DNA of 64,000 nt from Aliivibrio_A sp016764915. GTDB taxonomy: Bacteria; Pseudomonadota; Gammaproteobacteria; Enterobacterales; Vibrionaceae. Made by a program: the position numbers and the translations under genes. Below the pieces are notes generated by a model that saw only the letters and a program-made list of their open reading frames with translations, was not told the origin of the DNA and did no database searches. Shown piece by piece: positions 51,916-61,693 of the stretch. Location of the stretch: the NCBI GenBank assembly GCA_965224595.1, contig OZ245058.1, positions 2,728,001 through 2,792,000 on the forward strand, given 5' to 3'. Numbering within the stretch: the first letter of the stretch is position 1; each line of letters starts with the position of its first letter.

Positions 51916-53403
51916 ATGAAAAAAGCAACCTCACCTATGTATGCCGCCATCGATTTAGGCTCTAACAGCTTCCATATGCTGATAGTGCGTCATACCGATG
52001 GCAGTGTTCAGACCATGGCTAAGATTAAACGTAAAGTTCGATTAGCTGCGGGTTTAGATAACGAAGGTAACCTGAGCAGAGAAGCGATGCTGCGTGGGTG
52101 GGATTGTTTAAGACTATTTGCTGAGCGACTGCAAGATATCCCAACACAAAATATTCGTATTGTTGGGACCGCCGCTCTACGATCAGCCGTTAATGTCACT
52201 GTTTTTCTTGATAAAGCGAAACAAATATTAGGTCACGACATTGAGATAATTCCCGGCGAAGAAGAGGCGTGTACCATCTATCAAGGTGTCGCCCATACTT
52301 CTGGCGGAAAAGGAAGGCGTTTGGTTGTCGACATTGGTGGAGCTAGCACTGAGATCATTATTGGCGAAGGTTTCACATCCAATGCTCTGGTCAGCTTATC
52401 AATGGGTTGTGTGACGTGGTTAGAATACTATTTTAAAGATCGAGAACTGTCACAAGAGAACTTTAATCGCGCTATCGAAGGCGCTAAACAGACACTCAAT
52501 CCCATCTTGAAACAGTATTTAGATTTAGGCTGGGATGTGTGTGTGGGTGCCAGTGGTACCGTACAAGCACTGCAAGAAATAATGGTTGAACAAGGTATGG
52601 ATGAAGTGATTACTCATGCCAAACTAAAACGTTTACAAAATCAAGCAATGCAACATGTTCAATTGGAAGAGATTGATATTAAAGGTTTAACACTTGAACG
52701 CGCGTTAGTGTTTCCAAGTGGTTTATCGATTTTAATCGCCATTTTCGAGTTACTCAACATAGAGTCAATGACCCTCGCTGGTGGCGCATTAAGAGAGGGC
52801 TTGGTATATGGCATGATTTCAGAGATGAAAGATACCGACATCCGACTTCGCACGATTAAAAGTGTACAAACGCGTTGTCAAATAGATCAACCTTATGCTA
52901 ATCAAGTAACTCAGTGCGCGCTTAACCTGCTGCAGCAATGTGGAGGAAAAAAGTGGCTCGTCGAACCACAAGCGAATATGTTATTAACTGCGACCACACA
53001 GTTGCATGAAATTGGGATGAGTATCGATTTTAAAAAAGATGGCCAGCACAGTGCCTACTTGATTAAAAATCTAGATCTTCCGGGCTTTACTCAAGCTCAA
53101 AAACAGCTGATTGCAGAACTTCTGCGTCGCTATCGTGATAAAATCACTAACTTGCCTGAACAATATGCATTATCAGCAACTTCAGCCTCTCGTTTACTGC
53201 GTATTTTACGCCTTGCTGTGATTTTGTGTCATCGCAGAGATGAATCTGTCGTTCCTAATATCACATTAAGTGCCAATGACGACCAATTAACCTTGACGAT
53301 ATCTGCTCAATGGTTAGTCCAAAACCCATTAAGCAGTGCAGAGCTGCAGTTAGAAGCGACACGTCAAACTGACATTGGCTGGCCATTGACCCTAAACAGT
53401 TAA
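51916..53403 (+). CDS. gppA: Guanosine pentaphosphate / exopolyphosphate phosphatase GppA
   Basis: The 495-residue protein has the actin-like ATPase fold of the Ppx/GppA family, with AAIDLGSNSFHMLIV near residue 6, GEEEA and DIGGASTEI. GppA converts pppGpp to ppGpp in the stringent response and may cleave polyphosphate. It is co-transcribed with rhlB, as in E. coli, and ends at a bidirectional terminator. Confidence 0.94.
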   Translation: MKKATSPMYAAIDLGSNSFHMLIVRHTDGSVQTMAKIKRKVRLAAGLDNEGNLSREAMLRGWDCLRLFAERLQDIPTQNIRIVGTAALRSAVNVTVFLDKAKQILGHDIEIIPGEEEACTIYQGVAHTSGGKGRRLVVDIGGASTEIIIGEGFTSNALVSLSMGCVTWLEYYFKDRELSQENFNRAIEGAKQTLNPILKQYLDLGWDVCVGASGTVQALQEIMVEQGMDEVITHAKLKRLQNQAMQHVQLEEIDIKGLTLERALVFPSGLSILIAIFELLNIESMTLAGGALREGLVYGMISEMKDTDIRLRTIKSVQTRCQIDQPYANQVTQCALNLLQQCGGKKWLVEPQANMLLTATTQLHEIGMSIDFKKDGQHSAYLIKNLDLPGFTQAQKQLIAELLRRYRDKITNLPEQYALSATSASRLLRILRLAVILCHRRDESVVPNITLSANDDQLTLTISAQWLVQNPLSSAELQLEATRQTDIGWPLTLNS

Positions 53404-53419
53404 TTTATCATTATCGAAT

Positions 53420-53457
53420 AAAAAGAGCCCATCACTTCATAGATGGGCTCTTTTTTA
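53420..53457. terminator. Bidirectional terminator between gppA and hemB
   Basis: AGAGCCCATC and GATGGGCTCT form a ten-bp stem around an eight-base loop, with A-rich and T-rich flanks that give T-runs on both strands. Confidence 0.88.
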
Positions 53458-53479
53458 TGTTTCGTGCTTTGACATGGAT

Positions 53480-54493
53480 TTACTGCTCTTCAGCCAACCA
53501 CTCAGCAACATCTTTGGCAAAATAGGTCAATATGCCATCGGCACCCGCTCGTTTAAAGCAGATCAAAGACTCTAGTACTGTCTCACGCTCTTTTAACCAT
53601 CCATTTTGAATCGCCGCTTTGTGCATCGCGTACTCTCCAGAAACTTGATAAGCAAAAGTAGGCACTTTAAGCTCGCTTTTCACACGACGAACAATATCAA
53701 GGTAAGGCATTCCAGGTTTCACCATCACCATATCTGCGCCTTCGTTAATATCCATTGCGACTTCGTGTAAAGCTTCATCGCTATTGGCCGGATCCATCTG
53801 GTAGTTTTTCTTATCTCCACCTTTAAGATTCGACGCAGAACCGACCGCATCTCTAAACGGACCATAGTAACTTGATGCATACTTTGCCGAATAAGCCATA
53901 ATTTGAGTATGAATATAACCCGCCTCTTCTAAGGCTTCACGGATACGACCAATACGACCATCCATCATGTCTGAAGGCGCAATGACATCTGCACCCGCTT
54001 CAGCGTGAGAGAGTGCTTGCTGAATCAGCACCTCCGTGGTCTCTTCATTAATTACATAACCGCTATCATCGATAATGCCATCTTGTCCATGAGTCGTGAA
54101 TGGGTCCAACGCAACATCTGTGATCACCCCCATTTGTGGCACATGCTCTTTAAGCAAACGCACTGCTCGCTGTACTAACCCTTCAGGATTGTGAGCTTCA
54201 CCGGCACAAAGACTTTTCACATCTTGAGAAACGACGGGAAATAGAGCAATAGCAGGCACACCTAGTTTAGCCAAGTATTCCGCTTCTTCTAGCATCAGAT
54301 CAATGGATAATCGCTCTACACCCGGCATAGACTCTACCGCTTCTCTGCGATTTTTTCCCATCAAAATAAACATAGGATAAATCAGGTCACTAACAGTCAA
54401 TGTATTTTCAGCCATTAATCGACGGCTAAAGTCATGTTTACGCATACGACGCATACGACGATTAGGGAATGCCCCTTGAGTAGATACTGACAC
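53480..54493 (-). CDS. hemB: Delta-aminolevulinic acid dehydratase (porphobilinogen synthase)
   Basis: The start is a GTG at 54493 preceded by a perfect AAGGAGG; the product then begins VSVSTQGAFPNRRMRRMRK and has 337 residues. It condenses two 5-aminolevulinate molecules to porphobilinogen. The Schiff-base lysines lie in YSAKYASSYYGPFR and MVKPGMPYLD. The zinc-cysteine cluster of the E. coli type is replaced by DVALDPFTTHGQDG, the magnesium-dependent Pseudomonas type. It stands alone with a terminator downstream. Confidence 0.96.
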   Translation of the reverse strand: MSVSTQGAFPNRRMRRMRKHDFSRRLMAENTLTVSDLIYPMFILMGKNRREAVESMPGVERLSIDLMLEEAEYLAKLGVPAIALFPVVSQDVKSLCAGEAHNPEGLVQRAVRLLKEHVPQMGVITDVALDPFTTHGQDGIIDDSGYVINEETTEVLIQQALSHAEAGADVIAPSDMMDGRIGRIREALEEAGYIHTQIMAYSAKYASSYYGPFRDAVGSASNLKGGDKKNYQMDPANSDEALHEVAMDINEGADMVMVKPGMPYLDIVRRVKSELKVPTFAYQVSGEYAMHKAAIQNGWLKERETVLESLICFKRAGADGILTYFAKDVAEWLAEEQ

Positions 54494-54646
54494 GATGCCT
54501 CCTTGTCTTAATAAGATAAATGTATTCTCGAACCAAATCATAACACTCAAAAATAAATCCGCATGACTGATTAGAGAAAAAATGAGTAATTGGTGTTACC
54601 CATGCAGTGTTATAATTAGATTAAACTTAACCAATAAGATTGAACA

Positions 54647-55408
54647 ATGATTGATACCCACGCCCATATTTACGGCACTGAATTTGACCAAGACAGAGAC
54701 AGTGTTATCCAACGAGCTCTGGCACAAGGCATTGACCGAATATTACTGCCGAATATCGATATCGACTCTATCGCCCCGATGTTAGCAACAGAAGCCGCTT
54801 ACCCTGATGTATGCCGCTCAATGATGGGATTACACCCTTGTTACGTCAAAGAGGACGTAGACCAAGTGCTCAACACTATCTATAACCAGTTTGAACAGCA
54901 TGATTTCATTGCCGTCGGTGAGATTGGTATCGATCTATATTGGGACAAAACGTTCAAAGCAGAACAAGAGAAAGCACTGATCACCCAGCTCAATTGGGCG
55001 AAAGAGTTTAAGCTACCTATTGTCATTCACACCCGTGACTCGATTAATGAGGTCATGGACATTCTTAAACAGGAACAAGATGGCAGCCTAACGGGCCTAT
55101 TTCACTGTTTTGGTGGCAGTGTTGAAGAGGCAAAATCGATCAATGGATTGGGTTTCCACTTAGGCATTGGTGGTGTCTCTACCTTTAAGAATGCGGGTAT
55201 GGACCAAGTGATACCTCACTTAGATATTGATATGTTGGTACTGGAAACAGATTGCCCTTACCTAGCTCCTGTGCCCCATAGAGGAAAGCGCAATGAACCC
55301 GCTTACACTCACTTGGTCGCTCAACGTGTTGCTGGTCTAATGGCAATGAGCATCAAAGAGATCGACGCAATTACCACCCGAAATGCAGAGAAGCTGTTCC
55401 AGTTATAA
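54647..55408 (+). CDS. TatD-family metal-dependent hydrolase (Bacteroidetes-like type)
   Basis: The 253-residue protein has the metal ligands of TatD-type hydrolases: DTHAHIYG, GEIGIDLYWDK, VIHTRD, FHCFGG and LETDCPYLAPVPHRGKRNEP. These give a TIM-barrel DNase or related hydrolase. The wording MMGLHPCYVKED, LYWDKTF and LGIGGVSTFKNAG is unlike E. coli TatD and more like the Bacteroidetes homologues I remember. It is convergent with tatC and could be a replacement of the native tatD by transfer, but a family-level check is needed. Its gene starts 97 bp from the divergent hemB ATG region. Confidence 0.88.
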   Translation: MIDTHAHIYGTEFDQDRDSVIQRALAQGIDRILLPNIDIDSIAPMLATEAAYPDVCRSMMGLHPCYVKEDVDQVLNTIYNQFEQHDFIAVGEIGIDLYWDKTFKAEQEKALITQLNWAKEFKLPIVIHTRDSINEVMDILKQEQDGSLTGLFHCFGGSVEEAKSINGLGFHLGIGGVSTFKNAGMDQVIPHLDIDMLVLETDCPYLAPVPHRGKRNEPAYTHLVAQRVAGLMAMSIKEIDAITTRNAEKLFQL

Positions 55409-55424
55409 CTCTAATTTCAGGCAA

Positions 55425-55453
55425 TAAAAAAGAGCTTAACCCGCTCTTTTTTA
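55425..55453. terminator. Bidirectional terminator between the tatD-like gene and tatC
   Basis: AGAGC and GCTCT arms with a seven-base loop have a run of A on the left and a run of T on the right. Confidence 0.78.
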
Positions 55454-55463
55454 CCATTATTTT

Positions 55464-56213
55464 TTACTGCTCTTCATCACTTTCCGGCGGTGCTTCTCTG
55501 ACGTAAAAACGCGCAAAGAATAGACCGACCTCAAATAAAACACACATAGGTATCGCCAGCAGTGTTTGCGAAATGATATCTGGTGGTGTCAACATCATCC
55601 CCACCACAAAAGCGGCGACCACAATATAGGGACGTTTTGTTTTGAGTGTTTGTACATCCGTGGCGCCAGTCCAACAGAGTAGAATGATTGCCACTGGGAT
55701 TTCAAACGCAATACCAAACGCCATAAACAGCGACAGCACAAAGTCTAAATAGCTAGAAATATCGGTGGCGACCTCAACCCCTTCTGGTGCTATTCCGGTA
55801 AAGAAACCAAAAACCAGAGGAAAAACCACAAAATAAGCAAATGAAACGCCCGCATAAAACAGCAGTGAGCTGGAGAACAGCAGTGGCATAATCAGCTTTC
55901 GTTCATGCTTATACAAGCCAGGTGCAATAAAACCCCACACTTGATACAAAATGAATGGAACTGCCACAAACACTGAAGCAACTAACGTCAATTTAATGGG
56001 TGTAAAAAATGGAGACGCTACATCGGTGGCGATCATAGATGCACCTTCCGGTAACCTTTGGATTAAAGGCGCGGATAGGAACTCGTAGATATCATTAGCA
56101 AACCATACTAACCCTAAGAAAACGACAACCACCGCAACAATGGCTCTTAACAGTCGATTGCGAAGTTCTATTAGATGACTAAACAGTGGTTGAGCTTGTT
56201 CAACGGTTGACAT
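55464..56213 (-). CDS. tatC: Twin-arginine translocase subunit TatC
   Basis: The 249-residue protein has six membrane segments and family motifs HLIELRNRLLRA near residue 13 and SSLLFYAGVSFAYFVVFP. TatC with TatB binds twin-arginine signal peptides, and TatA forms the pore. It follows tatB by two bp and ends a leftward ubiE-ubiJ-ubiB-tatA-tatB-tatC cluster. Confidence 0.97.
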   Translation of the reverse strand: MSTVEQAQPLFSHLIELRNRLLRAIVAVVVVFLGLVWFANDIYEFLSAPLIQRLPEGASMIATDVASPFFTPIKLTLVASVFVAVPFILYQVWGFIAPGLYKHERKLIMPLLFSSSLLFYAGVSFAYFVVFPLVFGFFTGIAPEGVEVATDISSYLDFVLSLFMAFGIAFEIPVAIILLCWTGATDVQTLKTKRPYIVVAAFVVGMMLTPPDIISQTLLAIPMCVLFEVGLFFARFYVREAPPESDEEQ

Positions 56214-56215
56214 AG

Positions 56216-56602
56216 TTACTCTGCTTTATTTGATTGGGCACTGTGTAATTTACTTTTATTACTGTCTGTTGCCAGATCTTCAGATGCAGTTACAGGCGTT
56301 GATTCACTCACGGCGTAGGGACGCTGTACATCTAGAGCAGCTTGTTTCAACTCCTCTACCGACTTTTGCAAATCAGGAGCAAGGTCTTGCATGTTCATCT
56401 GCTCCGCTTTTTTCAAATTCTCTTGTAACTCATGAATTTTCAACTCTTGAGACAGCTCATCTTTCACACTATTTGCCATGCTTTTCGCGCTATTTACAAA
56501 ACTCATAACTGAACGAATAGCCACGGGAAGACGCTCTGGCCCCAATACAACTAAACCAACGACAGAGATCAAAACCAGTTCCCAAAAACCGATATCAAAC
56601 AC
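56216..56602 (-). CDS. tatB: Twin-arginine translocase subunit TatB
   Basis: This 128-residue protein has one N-terminal membrane segment (MFDIGFWELVLISVVGLVVLGP) with the glutamate at residue 8 and the GPERLP turn characteristic of TatB, then an amphipathic helix and a variable, charged tail. It is three bp after tatA and two bp before tatC. Confidence 0.96.
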   Translation of the reverse strand: MFDIGFWELVLISVVGLVVLGPERLPVAIRSVMSFVNSAKSMANSVKDELSQELKIHELQENLKKAEQMNMQDLAPDLQKSVEELKQAALDVQRPYAVSESTPVTASEDLATDSNKSKLHSAQSNKAE

Positions 56603-56605
56603 GAA

Positions 56606-56857
56606 TTATGCCTGCTCTTTATCTTTTTGAGATTTCTGAACCGACTCAGTTTTCTCAGGTTGTTCTAGATTTTTAGCATCAAAATCAGCATCCGTCTCTT
56701 CTTTCTTCGGCTTTACTTCATCATCGTTAATCGCTTTTTTGAAGCCTTTAATTGCTGAACCTAAATCGCCGCCAATGCCACGTAATTTTTTTGTGCCAAA
56801 AAGCAATACAACAATTACAGCAATAATCAGAAGCTGCCAAATACTAATACCACCCAT
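56606..56857 (-). CDS. tatA: Twin-arginine translocase subunit TatA
   Basis: This 83-residue protein starts MGGISIWQLLIIAVIVVLLFG, a short membrane segment followed by the FGTKKLRGIGGDLGSAIKGFKKA amphipathic region of TatA, then a Lys/Glu-rich tail. It is the pore-forming Tat subunit. It follows ubiB by 62 bp on the same strand, so the ubi and tat genes are probably one operon. Confidence 0.97.
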   Translation of the reverse strand: MGGISIWQLLIIAVIVVLLFGTKKLRGIGGDLGSAIKGFKKAINDDEVKPKKEETDADFDAKNLEQPEKTESVQKSQKDKEQA

Positions 56858-56919
56858 TTTCGCTTTACCTCAATCTGTTATCAAATAAATAAATTTGTTT
56901 TTACTGCGCATACTATCGC

Positions 56920-58557
56920 TTAATTGCGGTAAGCTCGCCAGCTAAATAACCAAAACAGAACGCCAGTTGCAGCACAAGTCGCTGACAGCACGTCATAATA
57001 ACCATTAAGGAGTACTGTGGAACTTACAACTAACGTCGCTCCGATGCCAAATAGCAACTGTCCTGTTGATTGTTGACGCTTACTCTCTCTATAGCCTAAG
57101 TACAGTTTATCTATTCTTTGGTTCAAGACTTTGCCTTGGCGCAAACTGTCGTAGATTAATTCAGGTATTTCAGGCAACTTTTCTGCCCAAATGGGAGCCC
57201 GGTGCTTCATTTCATCAAACAGCGCTTGGGGGCCAATCTGTTTTGCCATCCAATCTTCCAGGAATGGCATTGCCGTTTCCCATAAATCTAACTGCGGATA
57301 AAGCTGACGACCTAACCCTTCTACATACAGTAATGTTTTTTGTAACAAGACCAATTGCGGCTGCACTTCCATGTTAAATCGACGTGCAGTATTAAACAGA
57401 TTCATTAATACATGGCCAAATGAGATTTCACACAGCGGTTTGGCAAAAATAGGTTCACATACTAAGCGAATCGCAAACTCAAACTCTTCAACATTCGTAT
57501 CATGCGGAACCCAACCTGAGTCGATGTGTAACTCGGCAACTTTGCGGTAATCCCTTTTAAAGAATGCCAAGAAGTTTCCCGCTAAATAACGCTTATCTTC
57601 TTTATTTAATGTACCAACAATACCGCAATCTAATCCTATCCACTGTGGATTTTCAGGGTTTTTAGGGCAAACAAACACATTACCCGGGTGCATATCAGCA
57701 TGAAAGAAACTGTCTCGAAATACTTGGGTGAAAAAGACGGATACGCCTCGCTCAGCCAACAGTTTCATATTGGTGCCATTTGATTCAAGCGTGGCTAAAT
57801 CAGAAACCTGAGTGCCGTAAATTCGCTCTGAAACCATTAATGACTCACTGGATAAGTCAGTGATCACTTCAGGCACATAAAGCTCTTCGCTGCCTTCAAA
57901 GTTTCGTCTTAGTTTAATGGCATTCGCCGCTTCACGCCGTAGGTCAAGCTCGTCGATGAGTGTTTTTTCATATTCACGCACCACTTCAACGGGTTTGAGA
58001 CGCTTTGATTCTGGTATCCATTTTTGCACCAATTTGGCCATGCGATACATCAAACGAATGTCCGCTTCAATCACCGGGACAATATCGGGGCGAATCACCT
58101 TGAGAACAATCTCGCGGCCACTCTCTTTTAGTTTTGCGGTATGTACTTGAGCAATAGAGGCGGAGGCAAGAGGTACAATATCAAAATCAGTAAACCAATT
58201 GTCGATAGGCCCACCTAATGCTTGCTCCATTTGATCTTTGGCTAACTGCCCATCAAATGCTTCCACTTGGTCTTGCAGCAGTGCCAGTTGATCAGCAAGA
58301 TGTTGTGGAAATAGGTCACGTCGAGTTGACATCATCTGACCGAACTTAATCCAAACTGGACCCAAGGTTTGCAATGCTAACCTTAGTCGTTCACCTAATG
58401 GCTTATCCGGGTGGCGATTTTTAATCCAAAAAAGTGTTTTTCGTAGTCGTCTTGGAAATTTTGAAAGAGCATGGTGCTCAGGAAGTATCTCATCTAATCC
58501 ATACTCGAGCTGAATTTTGGTAATTTGATATAAACGCGTTAATTCAGACGGGGTCAT
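56920..58557 (-). CDS. ubiB: Ubiquinone biosynthesis ATPase/kinase-like protein UbiB
   Basis: The 545-residue protein carries the ADCK/ABC1 fold with KFGQMMSTRRDLFP near residue 72 (the family KxGQ motif), an alanine-rich P-loop-like ASASIAQVH, and the D-x-H-PGN motif HADMHPGN. Two C-terminal membrane segments follow (about 495-540). UbiB is needed for coenzyme Q synthesis, likely by helping extract lipid intermediates. Its ATG overlaps ubiJ by four bp. Confidence 0.96.
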   Translation of the reverse strand: MTPSELTRLYQITKIQLEYGLDEILPEHHALSKFPRRLRKTLFWIKNRHPDKPLGERLRLALQTLGPVWIKFGQMMSTRRDLFPQHLADQLALLQDQVEAFDGQLAKDQMEQALGGPIDNWFTDFDIVPLASASIAQVHTAKLKESGREIVLKVIRPDIVPVIEADIRLMYRMAKLVQKWIPESKRLKPVEVVREYEKTLIDELDLRREAANAIKLRRNFEGSEELYVPEVITDLSSESLMVSERIYGTQVSDLATLESNGTNMKLLAERGVSVFFTQVFRDSFFHADMHPGNVFVCPKNPENPQWIGLDCGIVGTLNKEDKRYLAGNFLAFFKRDYRKVAELHIDSGWVPHDTNVEEFEFAIRLVCEPIFAKPLCEISFGHVLMNLFNTARRFNMEVQPQLVLLQKTLLYVEGLGRQLYPQLDLWETAMPFLEDWMAKQIGPQALFDEMKHRAPIWAEKLPEIPELIYDSLRQGKVLNQRIDKLYLGYRESKRQQSTGQLLFGIGATLVVSSTVLLNGYYDVLSATCAATGVLFWLFSWRAYRN

Positions 58558-59189
58558 GTACTTTCCGTTCCTTTTGCTTTTAAAGCATTAAGATCAATAA
58601 ATTGCTGTAGACGTTTTTCTAGTTGAAGCAACTGCACATCGAGCTCACTGACTTGGTCACAAAAGTGGGCAATTTCTAATGCTGGTGGAGCAATTTTCCA
58701 CTCTTCTGTTAATACTTCAGCCAGTTGATTACTGTTTCGTTTACTGCATTTTTTCAGCCAAGACGCTGCTCTCTTAGCCTCTCTCATCACTGTATGAGCA
58801 ACAATATCCCCTGTATATTTCGATAACTGTTCAGCTATATCAGGTTTAAGCTCTGCCAATAACATTGAAAACTGTTGTGCTGATTTCAATTCACCATCAA
58901 GAGTGACTTTATCCTCTTTAATCAAGCGAGTAATATTATTCTGATCTCTTAGATCAGCTAATGCTGCAATGTCTAATCCTAAATAGCAGTCCACCTTACC
59001 TTCATATTCTGCTAATACATCAATCCGATGACTAAAAATAAAAATCAGATCTTTGTTTAGCTCATTCAAGTGAATATGAATCGCCTGACCTTTCAAGCGT
59101 GCGATCAACGGCTGCACTTGAGGTTCGTCTTGGATTAACTTATTAATGGCAGTTTCAACGATACCAGTAACAAAAGGGTCTAAAGGCAT
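58554..59189 (-). CDS. ubiJ: Ubiquinone biosynthesis accessory factor UbiJ
   Basis: The 211-residue protein has an N-terminal SCP2-like domain (lipid-binding, about 15-115) and a C-terminal helical region. UbiJ helps assemble the Ubi hydroxylase complex and binds polyprenyl intermediates. It sits between ubiE and ubiB, the E. coli order, six bp after ubiE and overlapping ubiB. Confidence 0.93.
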   Translation of the reverse strand: MPLDPFVTGIVETAINKLIQDEPQVQPLIARLKGQAIHIHLNELNKDLIFIFSHRIDVLAEYEGKVDCYLGLDIAALADLRDQNNITRLIKEDKVTLDGELKSAQQFSMLLAELKPDIAEQLSKYTGDIVAHTVMREAKRAASWLKKCSKRNSNQLAEVLTEEWKIAPPALEIAHFCDQVSELDVQLLQLEKRLQQFIDLNALKAKGTEST

Positions 59190-59195
59190 AATTCC

Positions 59196-59975
59196 TCAGA
59201 ACTTATAACCGCGGTGTAATGCAACTATACCGCCGGTTAGATTGTAATAGTTAGTCTGTTCAAAACCTGCTTCATTCATCATCCCTTTTAATGTCTCTTG
59301 ATCAGGATGCATTCGAATAGACTCTGCCAAGTAACGATAGCTCTCGGCATCATTGGCAATAATCTGTCCCATTTTTGGCAGCAGATGAAATGAGTAAGCA
59401 TCGTAAATTTTTGAAAGCGGTTCAAATACAGGCTTAGAGAACTCTAATACCAACAGGCGACCACCTGGTTTTAATACTCGATACATTGAACGCAGCGCTT
59501 TGTCTTTATCGGTTACATTGCGTAAACCAAAGGCGATGGTAATACAGTCAAAATAATCATCCGGAAATGGCAGCTCTTCAGCATTGGCTTGAACATAATT
59601 AACATTACCAACAATACCCATATCGCGAAGCTTATCGCGACCAACATTGAGCATTGAATTATTAATATCCGCCAAAATAACTTGACCGCTGTCACCAACA
59701 ATTCTCGAAAACTTGGCGGTTAAATCGCCGGTACCACCAGCGAGATCCAGTATACGCTGACCGGGACGAACACCACTGCAATCAATCGTAAAACGTTTCC
59801 AAATTCGATGTATTCCGCCAGACATGAGATCGTTCATCATGTCATATTTTGCTGCGACTGAATGAAACACCTCGGCAACCTTAGCGACTTTCTCCTCTTT
59901 GGCTACCGTGGTAAACCCAAAGTGAGTGGTCTCTTGATCTGTGGCTTGATTGTTTTTTTGTAGTGCGTCCGTCAT
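59196..59975 (-). CDS. ubiE: Ubiquinone/menaquinone C-methyltransferase UbiE
   Basis: The 259-residue SAM methyltransferase has ILDLAGGTGDL near residue 77, the AEELPFPDDYFDCITIAFGLRN segment and NLTGGIVALHRGYKF at its end. It methylates demethylmenaquinone and the ubiquinone precursor. It heads the leftward ubiE-ubiJ-ubiB-tat set, 71 bp after rmuC. Confidence 0.96.
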   Translation of the reverse strand: MTDALQKNNQATDQETTHFGFTTVAKEEKVAKVAEVFHSVAAKYDMMNDLMSGGIHRIWKRFTIDCSGVRPGQRILDLAGGTGDLTAKFSRIVGDSGQVILADINNSMLNVGRDKLRDMGIVGNVNYVQANAEELPFPDDYFDCITIAFGLRNVTDKDKALRSMYRVLKPGGRLLVLEFSKPVFEPLSKIYDAYSFHLLPKMGQIIANDAESYRYLAESIRMHPDQETLKGMMNEAGFEQTNYYNLTGGIVALHRGYKF

Positions 59976-60046
59976 TTTCTTTCCTTAAAAAACTTTCATT
60001 AAAATTGTCGTCGAGAAAAATGACGCAATCTTAATAAGAAGATGTG

Positions 60047-61570
60047 TTAGTTTACTTTATCAGCTTCATTTGTACCAAAGTTTTGCAACTTATCATGTCC
60101 CAAAGCTTGCTCTACTACCGAACGGCTGATATCTCGTTTCACCTCAACACCTAACTCTTTGAAACCTTCTGTTTGACGAATAATATTACCTCTGCCCGAT
60201 ACCAGTTTATTCATCGCTCCTTGATAACTACTCGAGGCTTTTTCAAGTGCGCTTCCCATCACGTTCATGTCATCGACAAACAAGCGAACTTTGTCATACA
60301 GTTTACTGGCTCGTTCTGCAATGACTTGCGCATTTTGATTCTGCCTCTCATTGCGCCACAAATTATTTATTGTCCTTAGCGCGACCAGCAGTGTGGTGGG
60401 ACTGACGATAATAATATTCTGCTCCATCGCATCATTAATCAAGCTTGGGTCCGCCTCAATCGCCAACTGAAATGCTGACTCTATCGGAATGAACATCAAT
60501 ACATAATCGAGGCTTCGTAGACCTTTTAGTTTATGGTAGTCTTTTTGGCCTAAACCTCGTACATGTGCTCTCATTGACGTTAAATGGTCACGCAGTGCAG
60601 CCTCTTTTTCTTCCGTATTGTCTGCATGAAAATAACGCTCGTAGGCGATCAACGTCATTTTTGAATCGACGACTACATCTTGCTCTTGAGGTAAGTGAAC
60701 AATCACATCAGGTTGATAACGTTTGCCATTTTCATTCTCTAAACTGATCTGAGTTTGGTACTCATGCCCCTCTCTGAGTCCAGATTCTTGCAATACTCTA
60801 GCGAGAACCACCTCTCCCCAATTTCCTTGCTGCTTGTTGTCTCCTTTCAGGGCGTTAGTTAGGTTAACAGCCTCTTGGCTCATCTGAATATTCAACTGTT
60901 GCAAAGAACGTATTTCATGCACTAAAGTGTGACGCTCTTTTGCTTCATAACCAAAACTGTCAGTCACCTGTTTCTTAAATCCATCCAGCTGCTGCTTAAG
61001 TGGTAAGAGTAATCCTTCTAGGCTGATGCGATTTTGTTCATCCACCGTTTTTGATTTCTGCTCAAACAGTTTGTTGGCTAAAATCTCAAACTGATCTTTT
61101 AATCGTTGCTCTGCATTTTCTAATAACAGAATTTTCTCTTTTGACGATTTGAACTCTGCCTGATGACGTGCATCTTGCTCTCTTAGATCCGCCTCTAACT
61201 CTGAGGTTGCACGCTGAGACTCTTCCACACGTTCGGTTAAATAGTCTCGCTCTTTGACTAATCGTTGGTAATGACTGTTTTTTTCTTGTGCTGCCATTAA
61301 GTGTCCGTGAATCACTCTTAACTCTTCGGTTCTTCTCTCTCTCTCAACCTCTAATGACTCAATTTCACTTTCACGTTGATCAAGCAATCGATTATTCTGT
61401 TCGAGTCGGGTTTTTAGTATTGCTGATGCTTCAATTCCTTGTTGTAACATCTCATTTACACGTTGTTCATATCTCTGTTTAAACCAAAAGATAAGTGTTA
61501 GAGAAAGCACGATCACTATCGCTATACTGATAAAAAATTCGCTACTTAGTTCGGGTATCCATGATAACAT
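60047..61570 (-). CDS. rmuC: DNA recombination protein RmuC
   Basis: The start at 61570 (MLSWIPELSSEFF) has AGGAGG seven bases upstream; the frame to 61591 adds seven unneeded codons. The 507-residue protein has an N-terminal membrane segment (about 12-33), a coiled coil to about 180 (rich in E, R, K and Q), and a conserved nuclease-like domain with GNWGEVVLARVLQESGL and YQPDVIVHLP. RmuC limits inversions at short repeats in E. coli. Confidence 0.94.
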   Translation of the reverse strand: MLSWIPELSSEFFISIAIVIVLSLTLIFWFKQRYEQRVNEMLQQGIEASAILKTRLEQNNRLLDQRESEIESLEVERERRTEELRVIHGHLMAAQEKNSHYQRLVKERDYLTERVEESQRATSELEADLREQDARHQAEFKSSKEKILLLENAEQRLKDQFEILANKLFEQKSKTVDEQNRISLEGLLLPLKQQLDGFKKQVTDSFGYEAKERHTLVHEIRSLQQLNIQMSQEAVNLTNALKGDNKQQGNWGEVVLARVLQESGLREGHEYQTQISLENENGKRYQPDVIVHLPQEQDVVVDSKMTLIAYERYFHADNTEEKEAALRDHLTSMRAHVRGLGQKDYHKLKGLRSLDYVLMFIPIESAFQLAIEADPSLINDAMEQNIIIVSPTTLLVALRTINNLWRNERQNQNAQVIAERASKLYDKVRLFVDDMNVMGSALEKASSSYQGAMNKLVSGRGNIIRQTEGFKELGVEVKRDISRSVVEQALGHDKLQNFGTNEADKVN

Positions 61571-61693
61571 TTTGCCTCCTGATTTCATCACTGTCAGCTT
61601 ACTACTTTACTGTTTGTATAACCAGTAACACTACGCGGTAACACGTGAAATCTATGATACTTTCACCACTAACACCTAAAGATTGAGCCACTT

